DNA of 45,417 nucleotides from Gemmatimonadales bacterium (GCA_030636765.1 DAOVWI010000002.1:1-45417), one strand, 5' to 3'; positions 8,715 to 17,021 are shown, counted from the first letter of the stretch. Notes: generated from the letters alone by a model not told the origin. Numbers and translations are program-made.

Positions 8715-9932
8715 TTGAACCGATCCTCGGAGCCCGGGCCGAACTCCGGCGTGGCCACCCGCTCCCGCCTGGACCCTATCGAGGTCCTTCCCGTAGCGCC
8801 GCGAAGCGATGGGATGGAGGCCTTCATCCGCCTGCCGTGGTCGATCTATCACGGCTACCGAACCTGGGTTCCGCCTCTGATCCGCGACGTGCGCGTCATG
8901 ATGGATCCGGAGCGCCACCCGTTTCATCGCCATTCGGAGGTTCAGGCGTTCCTCGCGCTGCGGGACGGCCGACCGGTCGGGCGGATCGCCGCGATCCACA
9001 ACCGGCGCCACGTCGAGTTTCACGAAGAGAAGGTCGGTTTCTTCGGGTTCTACGAGTGCGAGCAGGATGAGGCTGCATCGGCCGGCCTCCTGGACGCGGC
9101 GGCCGAATGGCTGAGCGAGCGGGGTCTCGAGGCGATGCGCGGCCCCACGAGCTTCTCCACCAACGAGGAGGCGGGCCTGCTGGTCGAAGGCTTCGACGAT
9201 CCGCCCGCCGTCATGATGGCGTACAACCCACCGTACTACGAGCGGCTGTTCGAGGTCTACGGCCTGAGTCCCTGCAAGACGCTCCTGGCCTACCACGTGT
9301 ACGCGAGCGAGCCGCCGGAGTATCTGGTCCGGGTCGCGGCCATCGTGGAGCGGCGTACCGGCGTGAAGGTTCGTCATCTGCGGATGCGCGATTTCGATAG
9401 CGAGCTCGAGATCGTTCGGGACATTTACAACGCGGCGTGGCGGCGCAACTGGGGGTTCGTGCCGATGACTGACGAGGAGATCCGGCACATGGCCCGGGAG
9501 CTCAAGCCGGTCGTCGATCCCCGTCTGACGCTGATTGGAGAGAACCCGGACGGAAGACCCGTGGGCTTCGCCCTCGCCCTGCCCGACTTCAACCAGGTGC
9601 TGCGTCGTTTGAACGGGAGGCTCTTTCCCTTCGGGTTGCTCAAGGCGCTCTGGCTGCGCCGACGGATCGACAGCCTCCGCGTCCTCACCCTGGGGGTGCT
9701 GGACGAGTACCGCGGCAAGGGCCTCGACGCGCTGTTCTACCTGGGCATCTTCCGGGGCGGCAATACGCAGGGAATCAACCAGGGCGAGTTCTCATGGGTG
9801 CTGGAGGACAACGTCATGATGCGGCGGCCGCTCGAGCGAATGGGGGCGCGCGTGCGCAAACGGTATCGTATCTACGATGTCTCGCTCCGAGCGTCCCCCT
9901 CCGAGTCGATGCCGGTTTTCGACCCGCGCTGA
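8715..9932 (+). CDS. bcerS: bacterial ceramide synthase-like N-acyltransferase (GNAT fold)
   Basis: This is a 405-residue protein of the long GNAT-like N-acyltransferase family that includes the bacterial ceramide synthase described in Caulobacter. The family block GPTSFSTNEEAGLLVEGF is at about 153-170, followed by DDPPAVMMAYNPPYYERLFE. A C-terminal GNAT-like segment contains LGVLDEYRGKGLDALFY. The expected reaction is N-acylation of 3-ketosphinganine to 3-oxo-ceramide. Its place directly between spt and the reductase gene strongly supports this role. The start is uncertain: I used the TTG at 8715, which has only a weak GAAG upstream, and a GTG about 12 codons downstream is possible. The gene symbol is by analogy and is not proven for this protein. 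Confidence 0.85.
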   Translation: MNRSSEPGPNSGVATRSRLDPIEVLPVAPRSDGMEAFIRLPWSIYHGYRTWVPPLIRDVRVMMDPERHPFHRHSEVQAFLALRDGRPVGRIAAIHNRRHVEFHEEKVGFFGFYECEQDEAASAGLLDAAAEWLSERGLEAMRGPTSFSTNEEAGLLVEGFDDPPAVMMAYNPPYYERLFEVYGLSPCKTLLAYHVYASEPPEYLVRVAAIVERRTGVKVRHLRMRDFDSELEIVRDIYNAAWRRNWGFVPMTDEEIRHMARELKPVVDPRLTLIGENPDGRPVGFALALPDFNQVLRRLNGRLFPFGLLKALWLRRRIDSLRVLTLGVLDEYRGKGLDALFYLGIFRGGNTQGINQGEFSWVLEDNVMMRRPLERMGARVRKRYRIYDVSLRASPSESMPVFDPR

Positions 9933-9949
9933 TGACCGGTCGTTCATGA
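9932..9949 (+). other. five-codon minicistron linking ceramide synthase and reductase genes
   Basis: The stop of the acyltransferase gene overlaps an ATG (TGATG) that opens a frame of only five codons (MTGRS). Its own stop overlaps the ATG of the next gene at 9946 (ATGA). No ribosome-binding site precedes 9946, so this chain may let terminating ribosomes re-initiate. It may equally be chance. Confidence 0.3.
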
Positions 9950-10899
9950 CCGCTCGCCGCGTCCTCGTAACCGGTGCCACCGGATTCCTGGGAAGCCATG
10001 TGGTCGAGGCGCACCTCGAGGCCGGATGCAGGGTGCGGTGCTCGGTGCGAAGCACGAGCGACCTCCGGTGGCTGGAGGGCCTCGATGTGGAACGGGTCGA
10101 GCTGGACGTGCGCGATGCTTCGGGTCTCTCCGACGCTCTGGTGGGGATCGACACGGTGGTGCACGCCGCCGGGATTACGCGAGCTACGACGGAGGCGGAC
10201 TACTTCCGCGTCAATGCCACCGGGGCGGCGCGCCTCGCCGAGGCAGCCGTGAAGGCGGGGGTGTCCAGGTTCGTGCTGATTAGCAGCCTTGCCGCCCGGG
10301 GACCGGACGGGATGGCGGGCCCGGTCAGCCCCTACGGCGAGAGCAAGCGGCGCGGTGAGGATCTCGCGCGCCTCTTCGAGGAGAGAGTCGAGCTTGTCGT
10401 TCTCCGGCCCGGAGGCATCTACGGGCCGCGGGACACGGAGCTGCTGCCGCTCTTCCAGACGGCCGGACGCGGGTGGCTGATGGTCCCGGCCGGCGGCCCG
10501 CCTCTGCAGCCGGTCTACGCGACCGATGTCGCGCGGCTCACCGTCGCGGCCGCGACGCTCCCGTACGCCGGGGTGGGCCCGTTTCCAGTGGCGGAGGAGC
10601 GGGCGTATGGTTGGGACGAGGTTGCAGCCGGGCTCTCGTCCGCCCTCGGAAGGCGGGTACGATCGATCCCAGTCCCTGCCGGCGCGTTCATACTGGCTGG
10701 CGCCGCCCTCGAGAGAGGGGCGCGGCTCGTCCGCCGACGCCCGCCGCTCGACCGGCGCCGGGCCTTGGATCTGAGCCGGCATGGATGGACGTGCGACACA
10801 CGGCCGACGCGAGATGCGTTCGGCTGGCGGGCGCAGGTCCCGCTGGAAGCCGGGCTCGTGCGAACCGCGGAGTGGTACCGGCGAGTGGGGTGGCTGTAA
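9946..10899 (+). CDS. cerR: NAD(P)-dependent epimerase/dehydratase-family reductase, ceramide reductase-like
   Basis: This is a 317-residue extended short-chain dehydrogenase. The N-terminal Rossmann motif is VTGATGFLG. The catalytic Tyr-Lys pair is in SPYGESK, with the partner Ser in LISSLAARG. The family includes CerR, which in Caulobacter reduces the 3-oxo group of the acylated product to give dihydroceramide; order and company here fit that role. Other sugar-nucleotide or steroid-like substrates remain possible from the fold alone. I chose the ATG at 9946 because the Rossmann strand begins right after it, although the frame is open upstream inside the previous gene. The 3' end overlaps the start of the PAP2/AUR1-like gene by 10 bases. 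Confidence 0.85.
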   Translation: MTARRVLVTGATGFLGSHVVEAHLEAGCRVRCSVRSTSDLRWLEGLDVERVELDVRDASGLSDALVGIDTVVHAAGITRATTEADYFRVNATGAARLAEAAVKAGVSRFVLISSLAARGPDGMAGPVSPYGESKRRGEDLARLFEERVELVVLRPGGIYGPRDTELLPLFQTAGRGWLMVPAGGPPLQPVYATDVARLTVAAATLPYAGVGPFPVAEERAYGWDEVAAGLSSALGRRVRSIPVPAGAFILAGAALERGARLVRRRPPLDRRRALDLSRHGWTCDTRPTRDAFGWRAQVPLEAGLVRTAEWYRRVGWL

Positions 10900-11753
10900 G
10901 CGCGGAGCGCCAGAGCGGGCTCCTGACGATCGACCGGGTGGCGATCGGCTACCTGGCGGTGTCCGGAGCGCTTGCCCTGGCGGGAGGCCTGAAGGGTCTG
11001 GCGATTGCGGCCGCCCACGGGCTGGCGATCGCCGCGATCTACGGCCTGGCGCGACGACCGATGCCGGCTAGCCACCTGGCCGTCTTCCTCCGGCTGATGT
11101 ATCCGATCATCGCGACGCCGCTCCTTTACCACGAGGTCGCGCTCCTTAGCCGCTTTTTCCATCCGGATTACTTCGACGGGGTCGTGCAGGGCTGGGAGGT
11201 GGCGATCTTCGGCTCTCAGGTGAGTCAGGAGGCGAGCCGGTGGCTGCCGGCCTTCTGGCTCTCCGAGTTCCTAAACCTCGGCTACGTGGCGTACTACCTG
11301 ATCATCCCCGGACTGGCGATCGCGTCGCAACGGTTCGGAGGGGGGGTCGGCCTGCACCGCTTCGCGGTCTCGGTCGCCCTCGGTTTCTTCGTGTGCTACG
11401 TGTGGTTCATTCTCTTCCCCGTTGTGGGGCCGCGCTACGCCTTCGGCCCCCTGGAAGGCGCGCTCTCCGATGGGAGATTCAACCGGATCGTCCGGACGAT
11501 TCTGGAGGGCGGCTCCTCCAAGGGAACGGCCTTCCCGAGCTCACACATTGCGGCGACGTGCTCGGCGTGGATCGCCGCGGGGCGAGAGGATCGACGCGTT
11601 CTGTGGCTCATGGCGGTGCCGGTTGGCGCGCTGGTGCTCGGAACGGTGTACGGGGGGTATCATTACGCTGTCGACGCTGCGGCCGGGCTGGCCGTGGCGG
11701 CCGCGGTCATGGTCGCGGCGCCACGGCTGGCGGCGGCGGCCTCGCCCGTGTGA
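10890..11753 (+). CDS. PAP2-superfamily membrane enzyme, AUR1/inositol-phosphoceramide synthase-like
   Basis: This is a 287-residue multi-pass membrane protein with about six hydrophobic segments. The PAP2 signature is present: FPVVGPRYAFG, then FPSSHIAA with the catalytic His, then YGGYHYAVDAAAG with the second His and Asp. This layout matches the PAP2_3/AUR1 group, which moves phospho-head groups onto ceramide, rather than simple phosphatidate phosphatases. In this operon the natural proposal is transfer of a phospho-alcohol head group to ceramide. A lipid phosphatase cannot be excluded. The start is the GTG at 10890, overlapping the reductase stop by 10 bases, so translation is probably coupled. 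It is the last gene of the sphingolipid operon. Confidence 0.85.
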   Translation: MAVSAERQSGLLTIDRVAIGYLAVSGALALAGGLKGLAIAAAHGLAIAAIYGLARRPMPASHLAVFLRLMYPIIATPLLYHEVALLSRFFHPDYFDGVVQGWEVAIFGSQVSQEASRWLPAFWLSEFLNLGYVAYYLIIPGLAIASQRFGGGVGLHRFAVSVALGFFVCYVWFILFPVVGPRYAFGPLEGALSDGRFNRIVRTILEGGSSKGTAFPSSHIAATCSAWIAAGREDRRVLWLMAVPVGALVLGTVYGGYHYAVDAAAGLAVAAAVMVAAPRLAAAASPV

Positions 11754-11767
11754 TCGAGCCCGGATCT

Positions 11768-11782
11768 CCCGGCAAGGCCGGG
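11768..11782 (+). terminator. weak hairpin after the sphingolipid operon
   Basis: CCCGG (11768-11772) can pair with CCGGG (11778-11782) across a five-base loop, 15 bases after the PAP2-like stop. There is no T-run, so it is at most a weak or Rho-dependent end, and read-through into the sigma-factor operon is possible. Confidence 0.25.
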
Positions 11783-11835
11783 CAACCTTCCCTTGCCGTC
11801 AGGCGTCGAATCTGCGGACGATCGAAAGGACTCGG

Positions 11836-12390
11836 GTGGAAGAGCAGGTACTCGTAGAGCGCGCCAGGGCCGGTGATCGACTCGCCATGAGCCAGCTGTA
11901 TCAGGCTCACTCGAGGCGCGTCTACGCCGTCGTTCGGCGGCTGGCAGGCGATGACGATCTCGCGGCCGACCTCTCGCAGGATGCGTGGGTTCGAGCGTTC
12001 GAGCGCCTTCATCTGTACCGTGGCGAGGCGGCGTTCGGCACGTGGATGCACCGCTTGGCCACGAACGTGGCGCTCAACCGGCCGCGGCGGCGCACCAAGC
12101 GACCGGACGTCGAAGCGTCGGCCGTGGGGATGCGGACGTACGAAAAACCGTCCGACGAAGCGGTGATGAGTCGGCGGGTGCTGAGCGATGCTCTGGATAA
12201 ACTGCCCGATGGATATCGGCGCGTGCTCGTGATGCACGACGTCGAAGGTTGGACTCACGAGGAGATAGGGAAGTCGCTGGGCATCGCGTCCGGCACCTCG
12301 AAGTCACAGCTACACAAGGCACGCGCGCGGATGCGGCAGCTGATCGCCCCCTCCGCGGCAGCCACAGAAGCAGGAAATGGCGTGCAATGA
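11836..12390 (+). CDS. ECF-type RNA polymerase sigma factor
   Basis: This is a 184-residue sigma-70 family factor of the extracytoplasmic-function type. Region 2 covers about 10-80 (LYQAHSRRVYAVVRRLAGDDDLAADLSQDAWVRAF is its core, read in two parts), and region 4 covers about 120-175 (LPDGYRRVLVMHDVEGWTHE, then a helix-turn-helix). It should direct RNA polymerase to an envelope-stress or surface regulon. The GTG at 11836 has AAAGGA 5 bases upstream and gives a normal region 2; the open frame further upstream overlaps the previous gene and looks spurious. The anti-sigma gene starts inside its stop (ATGA), the usual arrangement for a sigma factor and its antagonist. Confidence 0.93.
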   Translation: MEEQVLVERARAGDRLAMSQLYQAHSRRVYAVVRRLAGDDDLAADLSQDAWVRAFERLHLYRGEAAFGTWMHRLATNVALNRPRRRTKRPDVEASAVGMRTYEKPSDEAVMSRRVLSDALDKLPDGYRRVLVMHDVEGWTHEEIGKSLGIASGTSKSQLHKARARMRQLIAPSAAATEAGNGVQ

Positions 12391-13091
12391 TTGACCAGCG
12401 TTACGAACACCTGACGCTCGAGATGATCTCGGAGGTGCTCGAGGAGCCGGAGCTGCATCCGGAGGCGGCCGAGCATCTGGCTGCATGCGACGTGTGCAGC
12501 CTCGAGCACTCTTTGATGCGCCGAATGCTGATGGCGCTTTCGGGGCTCGGCGAGATGGATCCCCCTGCCGACGAGTGGGAACGGGTCGAGTCGAGGCTTC
12601 CGACCAAGCGGCTTGTGATCCCGATCCGGCCTCTCCACCTCTTCCGAGGATGGCCTGCGCAGGTAGCCGCGGCCATGATCCTCTTTGCGGGCGGCATCCT
12701 GGCCGGTCTCACGTTCATGGGTGGAGGTCCGGACGACGCCGCGACGTTGGTGTTGAACGGCGAGTCCCTGCCGAGCGTGGGCGACCCCGTACCGGGCGGG
12801 CCCGAGACTCGGTCACCGTTCGCTCTGGCGCAGTACTACGAGGCGGTCGCCGGTCTGGAACAGCTCAGAGCCCGGCCCGGCGGATCCGGCGATCTGCTGG
12901 AGGACCCGATGGCGACCACGGAGCGGCTGGTGCGGCTCGACGGGCTGATAGAGGCATCGCGTGAGGCGCTGGCCAACTCGCCCACGGATCCGGCGGTGAA
13001 CAACCTTCTTTTCGATCTGATCAAGGAGCGGGATGATCTCTCCCTCGGTCTGGAGAGCGCCGTTCATCTCGCCGGGCTCGACTACCGATGA
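12387..13091 (+). CDS. membrane anti-sigma factor with zinc-finger (ZAS-like) motif
   Basis: This is a 234-residue protein coupled to the sigma gene by a 4-base ATGA overlap. The N-terminal motif HLAACDVC (His30, Cys34, Cys37; HxxxCxxC) is the zinc anti-sigma signature. One transmembrane helix follows (AAAMILFAGGILAGLTF, about 93-109). The C-terminal part would be periplasmic and contains a helical stretch around 150-234. The expected role is to hold the upstream sigma factor at the membrane until an envelope signal arrives. Its own 3' end overlaps the PDZ gene, again by ATGA. Confidence 0.88.
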   Translation: MIDQRYEHLTLEMISEVLEEPELHPEAAEHLAACDVCSLEHSLMRRMLMALSGLGEMDPPADEWERVESRLPTKRLVIPIRPLHLFRGWPAQVAAAMILFAGGILAGLTFMGGGPDDAATLVLNGESLPSVGDPVPGGPETRSPFALAQYYEAVAGLEQLRARPGGSGDLLEDPMATTERLVRLDGLIEASREALANSPTDPAVNNLLFDLIKERDDLSLGLESAVHLAGLDYR

Positions 13092-14266
13092 TGTCGAAGC
13101 CGTATTCGCTTCTCTTCGCTCTCGGCCTGACGACCTCGATGGGTCTGGCTGGCCGGCTAGCGGCTCAGGAGCCGCCGATGCCGCCGGTGCCAGCGCCGGG
13201 GGACGCAGCCCGGGCGCCTCGAGTCGGCCAGCCCTGGCTGGGCGTGGGTCTCGAGACTCGCGTAGAGTGCCCCTCGGGTGGGAAGAAGCGAGACTGCAGT
13301 CGTTTCCTTCTGATCAGCTCGGTCGTCGTAGGCAGTCCGGCCGAGGCGGCGGGCATCGCCGTCGGCGACACCGTGGTGGAGATCGACGGTGCGACGCCGG
13401 AGACCGCGGAGTTCCGGCGCCGCCTGAGACGTCTCGAGGTGGGCACGGCGATTGAGGTCGTCGTGGGCCGGGTCGGGGAGCGGACCTCGCTGGAGGTCGT
13501 CCCGCGAGCGCGTCCGGACGTCGTGGCGATGCGGGTTCGCGCTCGACCGAGCGCCGTGTGGAACTGGGCGACGCCGGAAGGAGAGATGAGCCTGCCCATC
13601 ATCGTCGAGACGGCCGATTCGGCCAAGGCGAGCGTCTGGATGTTCAAGAACGGCGACGATCGTCACGTGGTGATCGTGCCGAGCAAGGATGGATGGAAGG
13701 TTCGGATCGTCGAGCGGGACGCTGAGGGCGCGTACGACGACGTCCGGCACCTGGAGGTGCAGGTGCGCGATCTTGAGGGCTACGTCGCGCAGAATGGTGA
13801 GGACATGCGGCGGGCGTGGGCCGAGCTGCGCGAACGGATCAGGACCGAGCTTACTCCGGAGATGGCAGCGCTTCGCGACTCGGTGCTTGCCGAAGCGCGC
13901 GTGAAGCTCGAGGCGGTACGGAAGGCCCGGTCGGCCTACGGATCCGGAAGAGCTCGCGTACGCTACGCGCCCCCTCCACACCTTCTGGAGGCCACTCGGC
14001 GGCTTGCCGGGGCGGAATTCGAGCCGCTCGGACCCGAACTCTCCCACGACGGTCTGGAGCAGGGGCTCCTGGTCCTGCACGTGATCGAGGGGACGCCGGC
14101 CTACCGGCTGGGCTTGCGCCGGGGTGACGTCGTCGTCGAGGTGGGCGGAACGGAGTGTAGCGACGTCTCCGACTTCCGGGATGCCATTCTCGGGACGACC
14201 GGGGGTGGGGTCGAGGTGAAGTGGGTACGCAAGGGCAAGGTAATGAAGAGCGTTCTCGATGAGTGA
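13088..14266 (+). CDS. secreted protein with two PDZ domains
   Basis: This is a 392-residue protein with a Sec signal (SLLFALGLTTSMGLAGRLAAQ). A first PDZ domain covers about 38-120 (QPWLGVGLE, GSPAEAAGIAVGDTVVEIDG). A charged helical middle region covers about 200-290, and a second PDZ domain about 310-390 (GTPAYRLGLRRGDVVVEVGG). No protease domain or catalytic triad is present, so it is not DegS- or HtrA-like by itself. Position as third gene of a coupled sigma/anti-sigma operon suggests it binds exposed C-termini of misfolded envelope proteins or regulates the anti-sigma factor; this is inference. A second ATG follows directly at 13091 and could be the start. Confidence 0.88.
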   Translation: MMSKPYSLLFALGLTTSMGLAGRLAAQEPPMPPVPAPGDAARAPRVGQPWLGVGLETRVECPSGGKKRDCSRFLLISSVVVGSPAEAAGIAVGDTVVEIDGATPETAEFRRRLRRLEVGTAIEVVVGRVGERTSLEVVPRARPDVVAMRVRARPSAVWNWATPEGEMSLPIIVETADSAKASVWMFKNGDDRHVVIVPSKDGWKVRIVERDAEGAYDDVRHLEVQVRDLEGYVAQNGEDMRRAWAELRERIRTELTPEMAALRDSVLAEARVKLEAVRKARSAYGSGRARVRYAPPPHLLEATRRLAGAEFEPLGPELSHDGLEQGLLVLHVIEGTPAYRLGLRRGDVVVEVGGTECSDVSDFRDAILGTTGGGVEVKWVRKGKVMKSVLDE

Positions 14267-14355
14267 CCTCCTGGCACATGCGTGACCTTCTGCCACGCCG
14301 TACTTCTTCAACAGCCTTCTAGCCCCCCGGTCCGCCCGGCCTGATCTTACCGGTC

Positions 14356-15531
14356 ATGGACGATGACCTTTCCGCTCGCGGCGCCCTCGAGGCCGATCTG
14401 GAGCGTCTGTCCGCAGAGCTGGCCCGAGCGTTCCAATCCTGGCGGCGGCAGCCCGAGCCGTGGGAGTTCGGCCGCACCAACGAGCTCGCGTGCAGAGCGT
14501 TTGCCATTCAGTATGCAGGTAACGCCCCGTACCGTCTCTACTGCGACAGGCTCGGGGTTTCTCCGGCCGATATAGATGAATGGCGGGATGTGCCGGCGGT
14601 CCCGACCGCCGCGTTCCGGCAGGTTCCCTTGTTCGTGGGCGATCCGGCCGAGGCGTCTCTGGAGTTCAGGACCAGCGGGACCACGCGGGGTCCGGGGCGG
14701 CGAGGGCGGCACCTAGTTCGAGACCCGGAGCTGTACAGGGCTTCCCTGGAAGCGGCGTTCCACCACTTCGTGCTGAAGAGGGCAGGTGGTGACGCCGACC
14801 GGATGCTCGTGGCCTCGCTGGTTCCACCGTTCTGCGATGCTCCGGACTCCTCGCTCTCCTGGATGGCGGACGCCGTCGTCTCCGGCTTCGGACGACCCGG
14901 CTCGACGTTTCTAGCCTCCGCTCGAGCCATCGATTGGCCCCGCGCCGAGCGCTTCGTGACTTCGGCCGCGGCCGCGCCCGACGCCGTTCCCGTTTGCCTT
15001 TTCGGGACGACGCTGGCGTTCGCCGAGTGGCTTCGGCGGCTGGAGGAGTCCGGCCTCTCCGTCTCCCTGCCGGAAGGCTCCGTCGCCATGGACACGGGAG
15101 GCTCGAAGGGAAGGGACGGACCCAGCCGAGAGCGGGTCATGAAGGAGCTCGCAGGACGGCTCGGTATCGCGTCGTCCTCCGTCATCAACGAGTTGGGCAT
15201 GACCGAGCTTCTCTCGCAGCGCTACGCACCGCTCGCCGGGGGCAGGCTGGGCGAATCCGCCGGCCCGCCCCCGCTTCGCGGACCGCCGTGGTTGCTGAGC
15301 CGCGCGCTTGACCCCGAGACGCTGGAGGAGCTGTCGGAAGGCGAAGTTGGCGTGCTCAACCACTTCGACCTGGCGAACGTCTGTAGCGTCTGCAGCATCC
15401 TGACGGAGGATCTCGGCGCGGTGACGGAGAACACGGTTTGCTGGGCGGGACGCTCGCCCGGGGCGCCACCACGCGGGTGCTCGCTGGCAACCGCGGAGCT
15501 CCTGAGGGCACAGGCAGGCCGGACCTCGTGA
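14356..15531 (+). CDS. LuxE-like acyl-protein synthetase
   Basis: This 391-residue protein of the LuxE/acyl-protein synthetase group is expected to activate a fatty acid with ATP and pass it as a thioester to a LuxC-type reductase. The AMP-forming signature FRTSGTTRGPGRRGRH is at about 104-119. The block INELGMTELLSQRY and the Cys pair in VCSVCSILTEDLG near the C-terminus are where LuxE proteins carry their acyl-accepting Cys; the exact residue is not certain. The LuxC-like gene follows after 10 bases. No luciferase subunits (LuxAB) or LuxD are in the window. The upstream 89-base gap has no strong ribosome site for the ATG at 14356, so the start is moderately sure. Confidence 0.82.
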   Translation: MDDDLSARGALEADLERLSAELARAFQSWRRQPEPWEFGRTNELACRAFAIQYAGNAPYRLYCDRLGVSPADIDEWRDVPAVPTAAFRQVPLFVGDPAEASLEFRTSGTTRGPGRRGRHLVRDPELYRASLEAAFHHFVLKRAGGDADRMLVASLVPPFCDAPDSSLSWMADAVVSGFGRPGSTFLASARAIDWPRAERFVTSAAAAPDAVPVCLFGTTLAFAEWLRRLEESGLSVSLPEGSVAMDTGGSKGRDGPSRERVMKELAGRLGIASSSVINELGMTELLSQRYAPLAGGRLGESAGPPPLRGPPWLLSRALDPETLEELSEGEVGVLNHFDLANVCSVCSILTEDLGAVTENTVCWAGRSPGAPPRGCSLATAELLRAQAGRTS

Positions 15532-15541
15532 GGGCCGAGCG

Positions 15542-16975
15542 ATGAGCGACGCTTTGGAGCTCTGGCATCTGCCGGGCCTCGACGCAGATGATCCGGCGCT
15601 GTGCTCCGGGTGGATCGAGGGGCGCACCGCTGCTGGCCGAGCCTTCCGAGTCCCCGCGCCGACCGCCGAGGGCGCAGCGCTAATCGCCGGAGAGGTTCGC
15701 CGGGCGGCGCTTCGGGCGCGCGGCGAGCGATCCCTGACCGAGGTGGTCCACTCGGTTGCGACGGCCGCTGGGCGCCTCGCCGAAGCGTCGGCCTCGGCTG
15801 GCGGCGAAGCGGTCCGGCTGCTGGCGGATGAACAGGGCTGGTCGGAGCCGCTGGCGCAGGAGACTCTCGCCGAGATGGGCCGGATCTGGACGGAGGAGTC
15901 GCTGTGGAGGGTGCTGCGCTCGGAGCTGCCCGATCCCCTAGTGCTCGAGGAGTTTCGCGTGGATCCCGAGGTGCGCGACGGGCTGCCGGAAGGCTCAGGG
16001 GGCGAGAGACGGCGGCGAGCTTCGGGGCCGCCGCTCCTCTTTCAGATCATGGCGGGGAACGTTCCGGGAGTCGCGGTCACCGCGGTCATGCGCGGGCTGC
16101 TCGTTCGCTCCGGGGTTCTGACGAAGCTGCCCGAGGAGGAGCCGGGCCTGGTCGTGCTCTTCGCGAGACACCTGGCGGAGGTAGATCCTCTGCTGGCCCT
16201 GTCGTTGGCGGCGACGTGGTGGCCCGCGGAAGAGGAGAATCCCCTGTGGAGCGAGTGGAGGGCCGAGGCCGGCAGGCTGGTCGTGTACGGCGGCGAGGCG
16301 GCTGTCCTCGGTGTGCGTGGCCGGGCACGCGCCGACCAGGAGATCATCTCCTACGGTCCGAAGCTCGGCGTAGGGGTGATTCTGCCGGGCACCGACGTGC
16401 CGGCTGCTGCCGGGGCACTCGCCCGCGATGTGTGTGCATACGAGCAGCAAGGGTGTGTCTCCCCCCGCCTGGTGTTCGTGCTCGGCTCGGCGGAGCCGTT
16501 CGCGAACGAGCTCGCGGGTGCCCTCGCCCGCGAGACCGAGCGCCTCCCGCGGCGGCCACTCCGCCCGGATGAGGCGGTAGCCATCCGATCGGCGCGTGCT
16601 GACGTGGAGTTCCGTGGGTACGCGCAGGGCGCGAGCCGCGTGCTCGCCAGCGAGAGGGACCTGGCCTGGACCGTTCTTCTGGACGACCCGCCCTGTCTGG
16701 AGGTCGAGCCCCTGCCGCGGGTAGTGCGCGTCTCCTGCGTTGGAACGCTTGAGATCCTGAAGAGGCTGATCGGGCCGCTGTCGGGTCGCATCCAGGCGCT
16801 CGGATACGCCGGGGACGGAGGGTTGCTGCGTCCGCTGGCGGAGGTGGCGGCCGACCTCGGCGTCGGCCGCCTGGCACCGCTAGGACGACTTGCCTGGCCG
16901 CCCGCCGACTGGAGGCATGACGGCCGCTACCAGCTGCTGCCGCTTCTGACGTGGACCGACTGGGAAGCGGAGTAG
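15542..16975 (+). CDS. LuxC-like acyl-CoA/acyl-protein reductase
   Basis: This 477-residue member of the LuxC branch of the aldehyde dehydrogenase superfamily is predicted to reduce acyl thioesters to long-chain aldehydes with NADPH. The substrate-binding block MAGNVPGVAVTAVMRGLL is at about 169-186. The family block ISYGPKLGVGVI follows, and then the probable nucleophile Cys305 in CAYEQQGCVSPR. Length matches LuxC. With the LuxE-like gene it forms a minimal fatty-acid reductase pair. Without luciferase, the aldehyde may go to ether or wax lipids, or the pair may recycle aldehydes from sphingoid-base breakdown. That is inference, prompted by the sphingolipid operon 3-9 kb upstream. Confidence 0.85.
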   Translation: MSDALELWHLPGLDADDPALCSGWIEGRTAAGRAFRVPAPTAEGAALIAGEVRRAALRARGERSLTEVVHSVATAAGRLAEASASAGGEAVRLLADEQGWSEPLAQETLAEMGRIWTEESLWRVLRSELPDPLVLEEFRVDPEVRDGLPEGSGGERRRRASGPPLLFQIMAGNVPGVAVTAVMRGLLVRSGVLTKLPEEEPGLVVLFARHLAEVDPLLALSLAATWWPAEEENPLWSEWRAEAGRLVVYGGEAAVLGVRGRARADQEIISYGPKLGVGVILPGTDVPAAAGALARDVCAYEQQGCVSPRLVFVLGSAEPFANELAGALARETERLPRRPLRPDEAVAIRSARADVEFRGYAQGASRVLASERDLAWTVLLDDPPCLEVEPLPRVVRVSCVGTLEILKRLIGPLSGRIQALGYAGDGGLLRPLAEVAADLGVGRLAPLGRLAWPPADWRHDGRYQLLPLLTWTDWEAE

Positions 16976-16980
16976 AGAGT

Positions 16981-17000
16981 CGAGGAGTCCGGCCTCCTCG
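16981..17000. terminator. hairpin between convergent genes
   Basis: CGAGGAG (16981-16987) pairs with CTCCTCG (16994-17000) around a six-base loop. It lies in the 46-base gap between the LuxC-like stop and the stop of the minus-strand cytochrome gene. Outer AGAGAG/CTCTCT bases can extend it. There is no T-run, but the position suits a shared bidirectional terminator. Confidence 0.45.
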
Positions 17001-17021
17001 AAACCGCTGCTCTCTCCGGGC

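Noticed and set aside
7491..9488. Long open frame antisense to spt and the ceramide synthase gene (665 codons)
   Set aside because: High GC gives long antisense frames here. The opposite strand encodes two proteins with clear catalytic motifs, and the antisense translation has no recognisable domain.
14356..16975. Bioluminescence operon
   Set aside because: Only the LuxE- and LuxC-like genes are present; there is no luciferase subunit.
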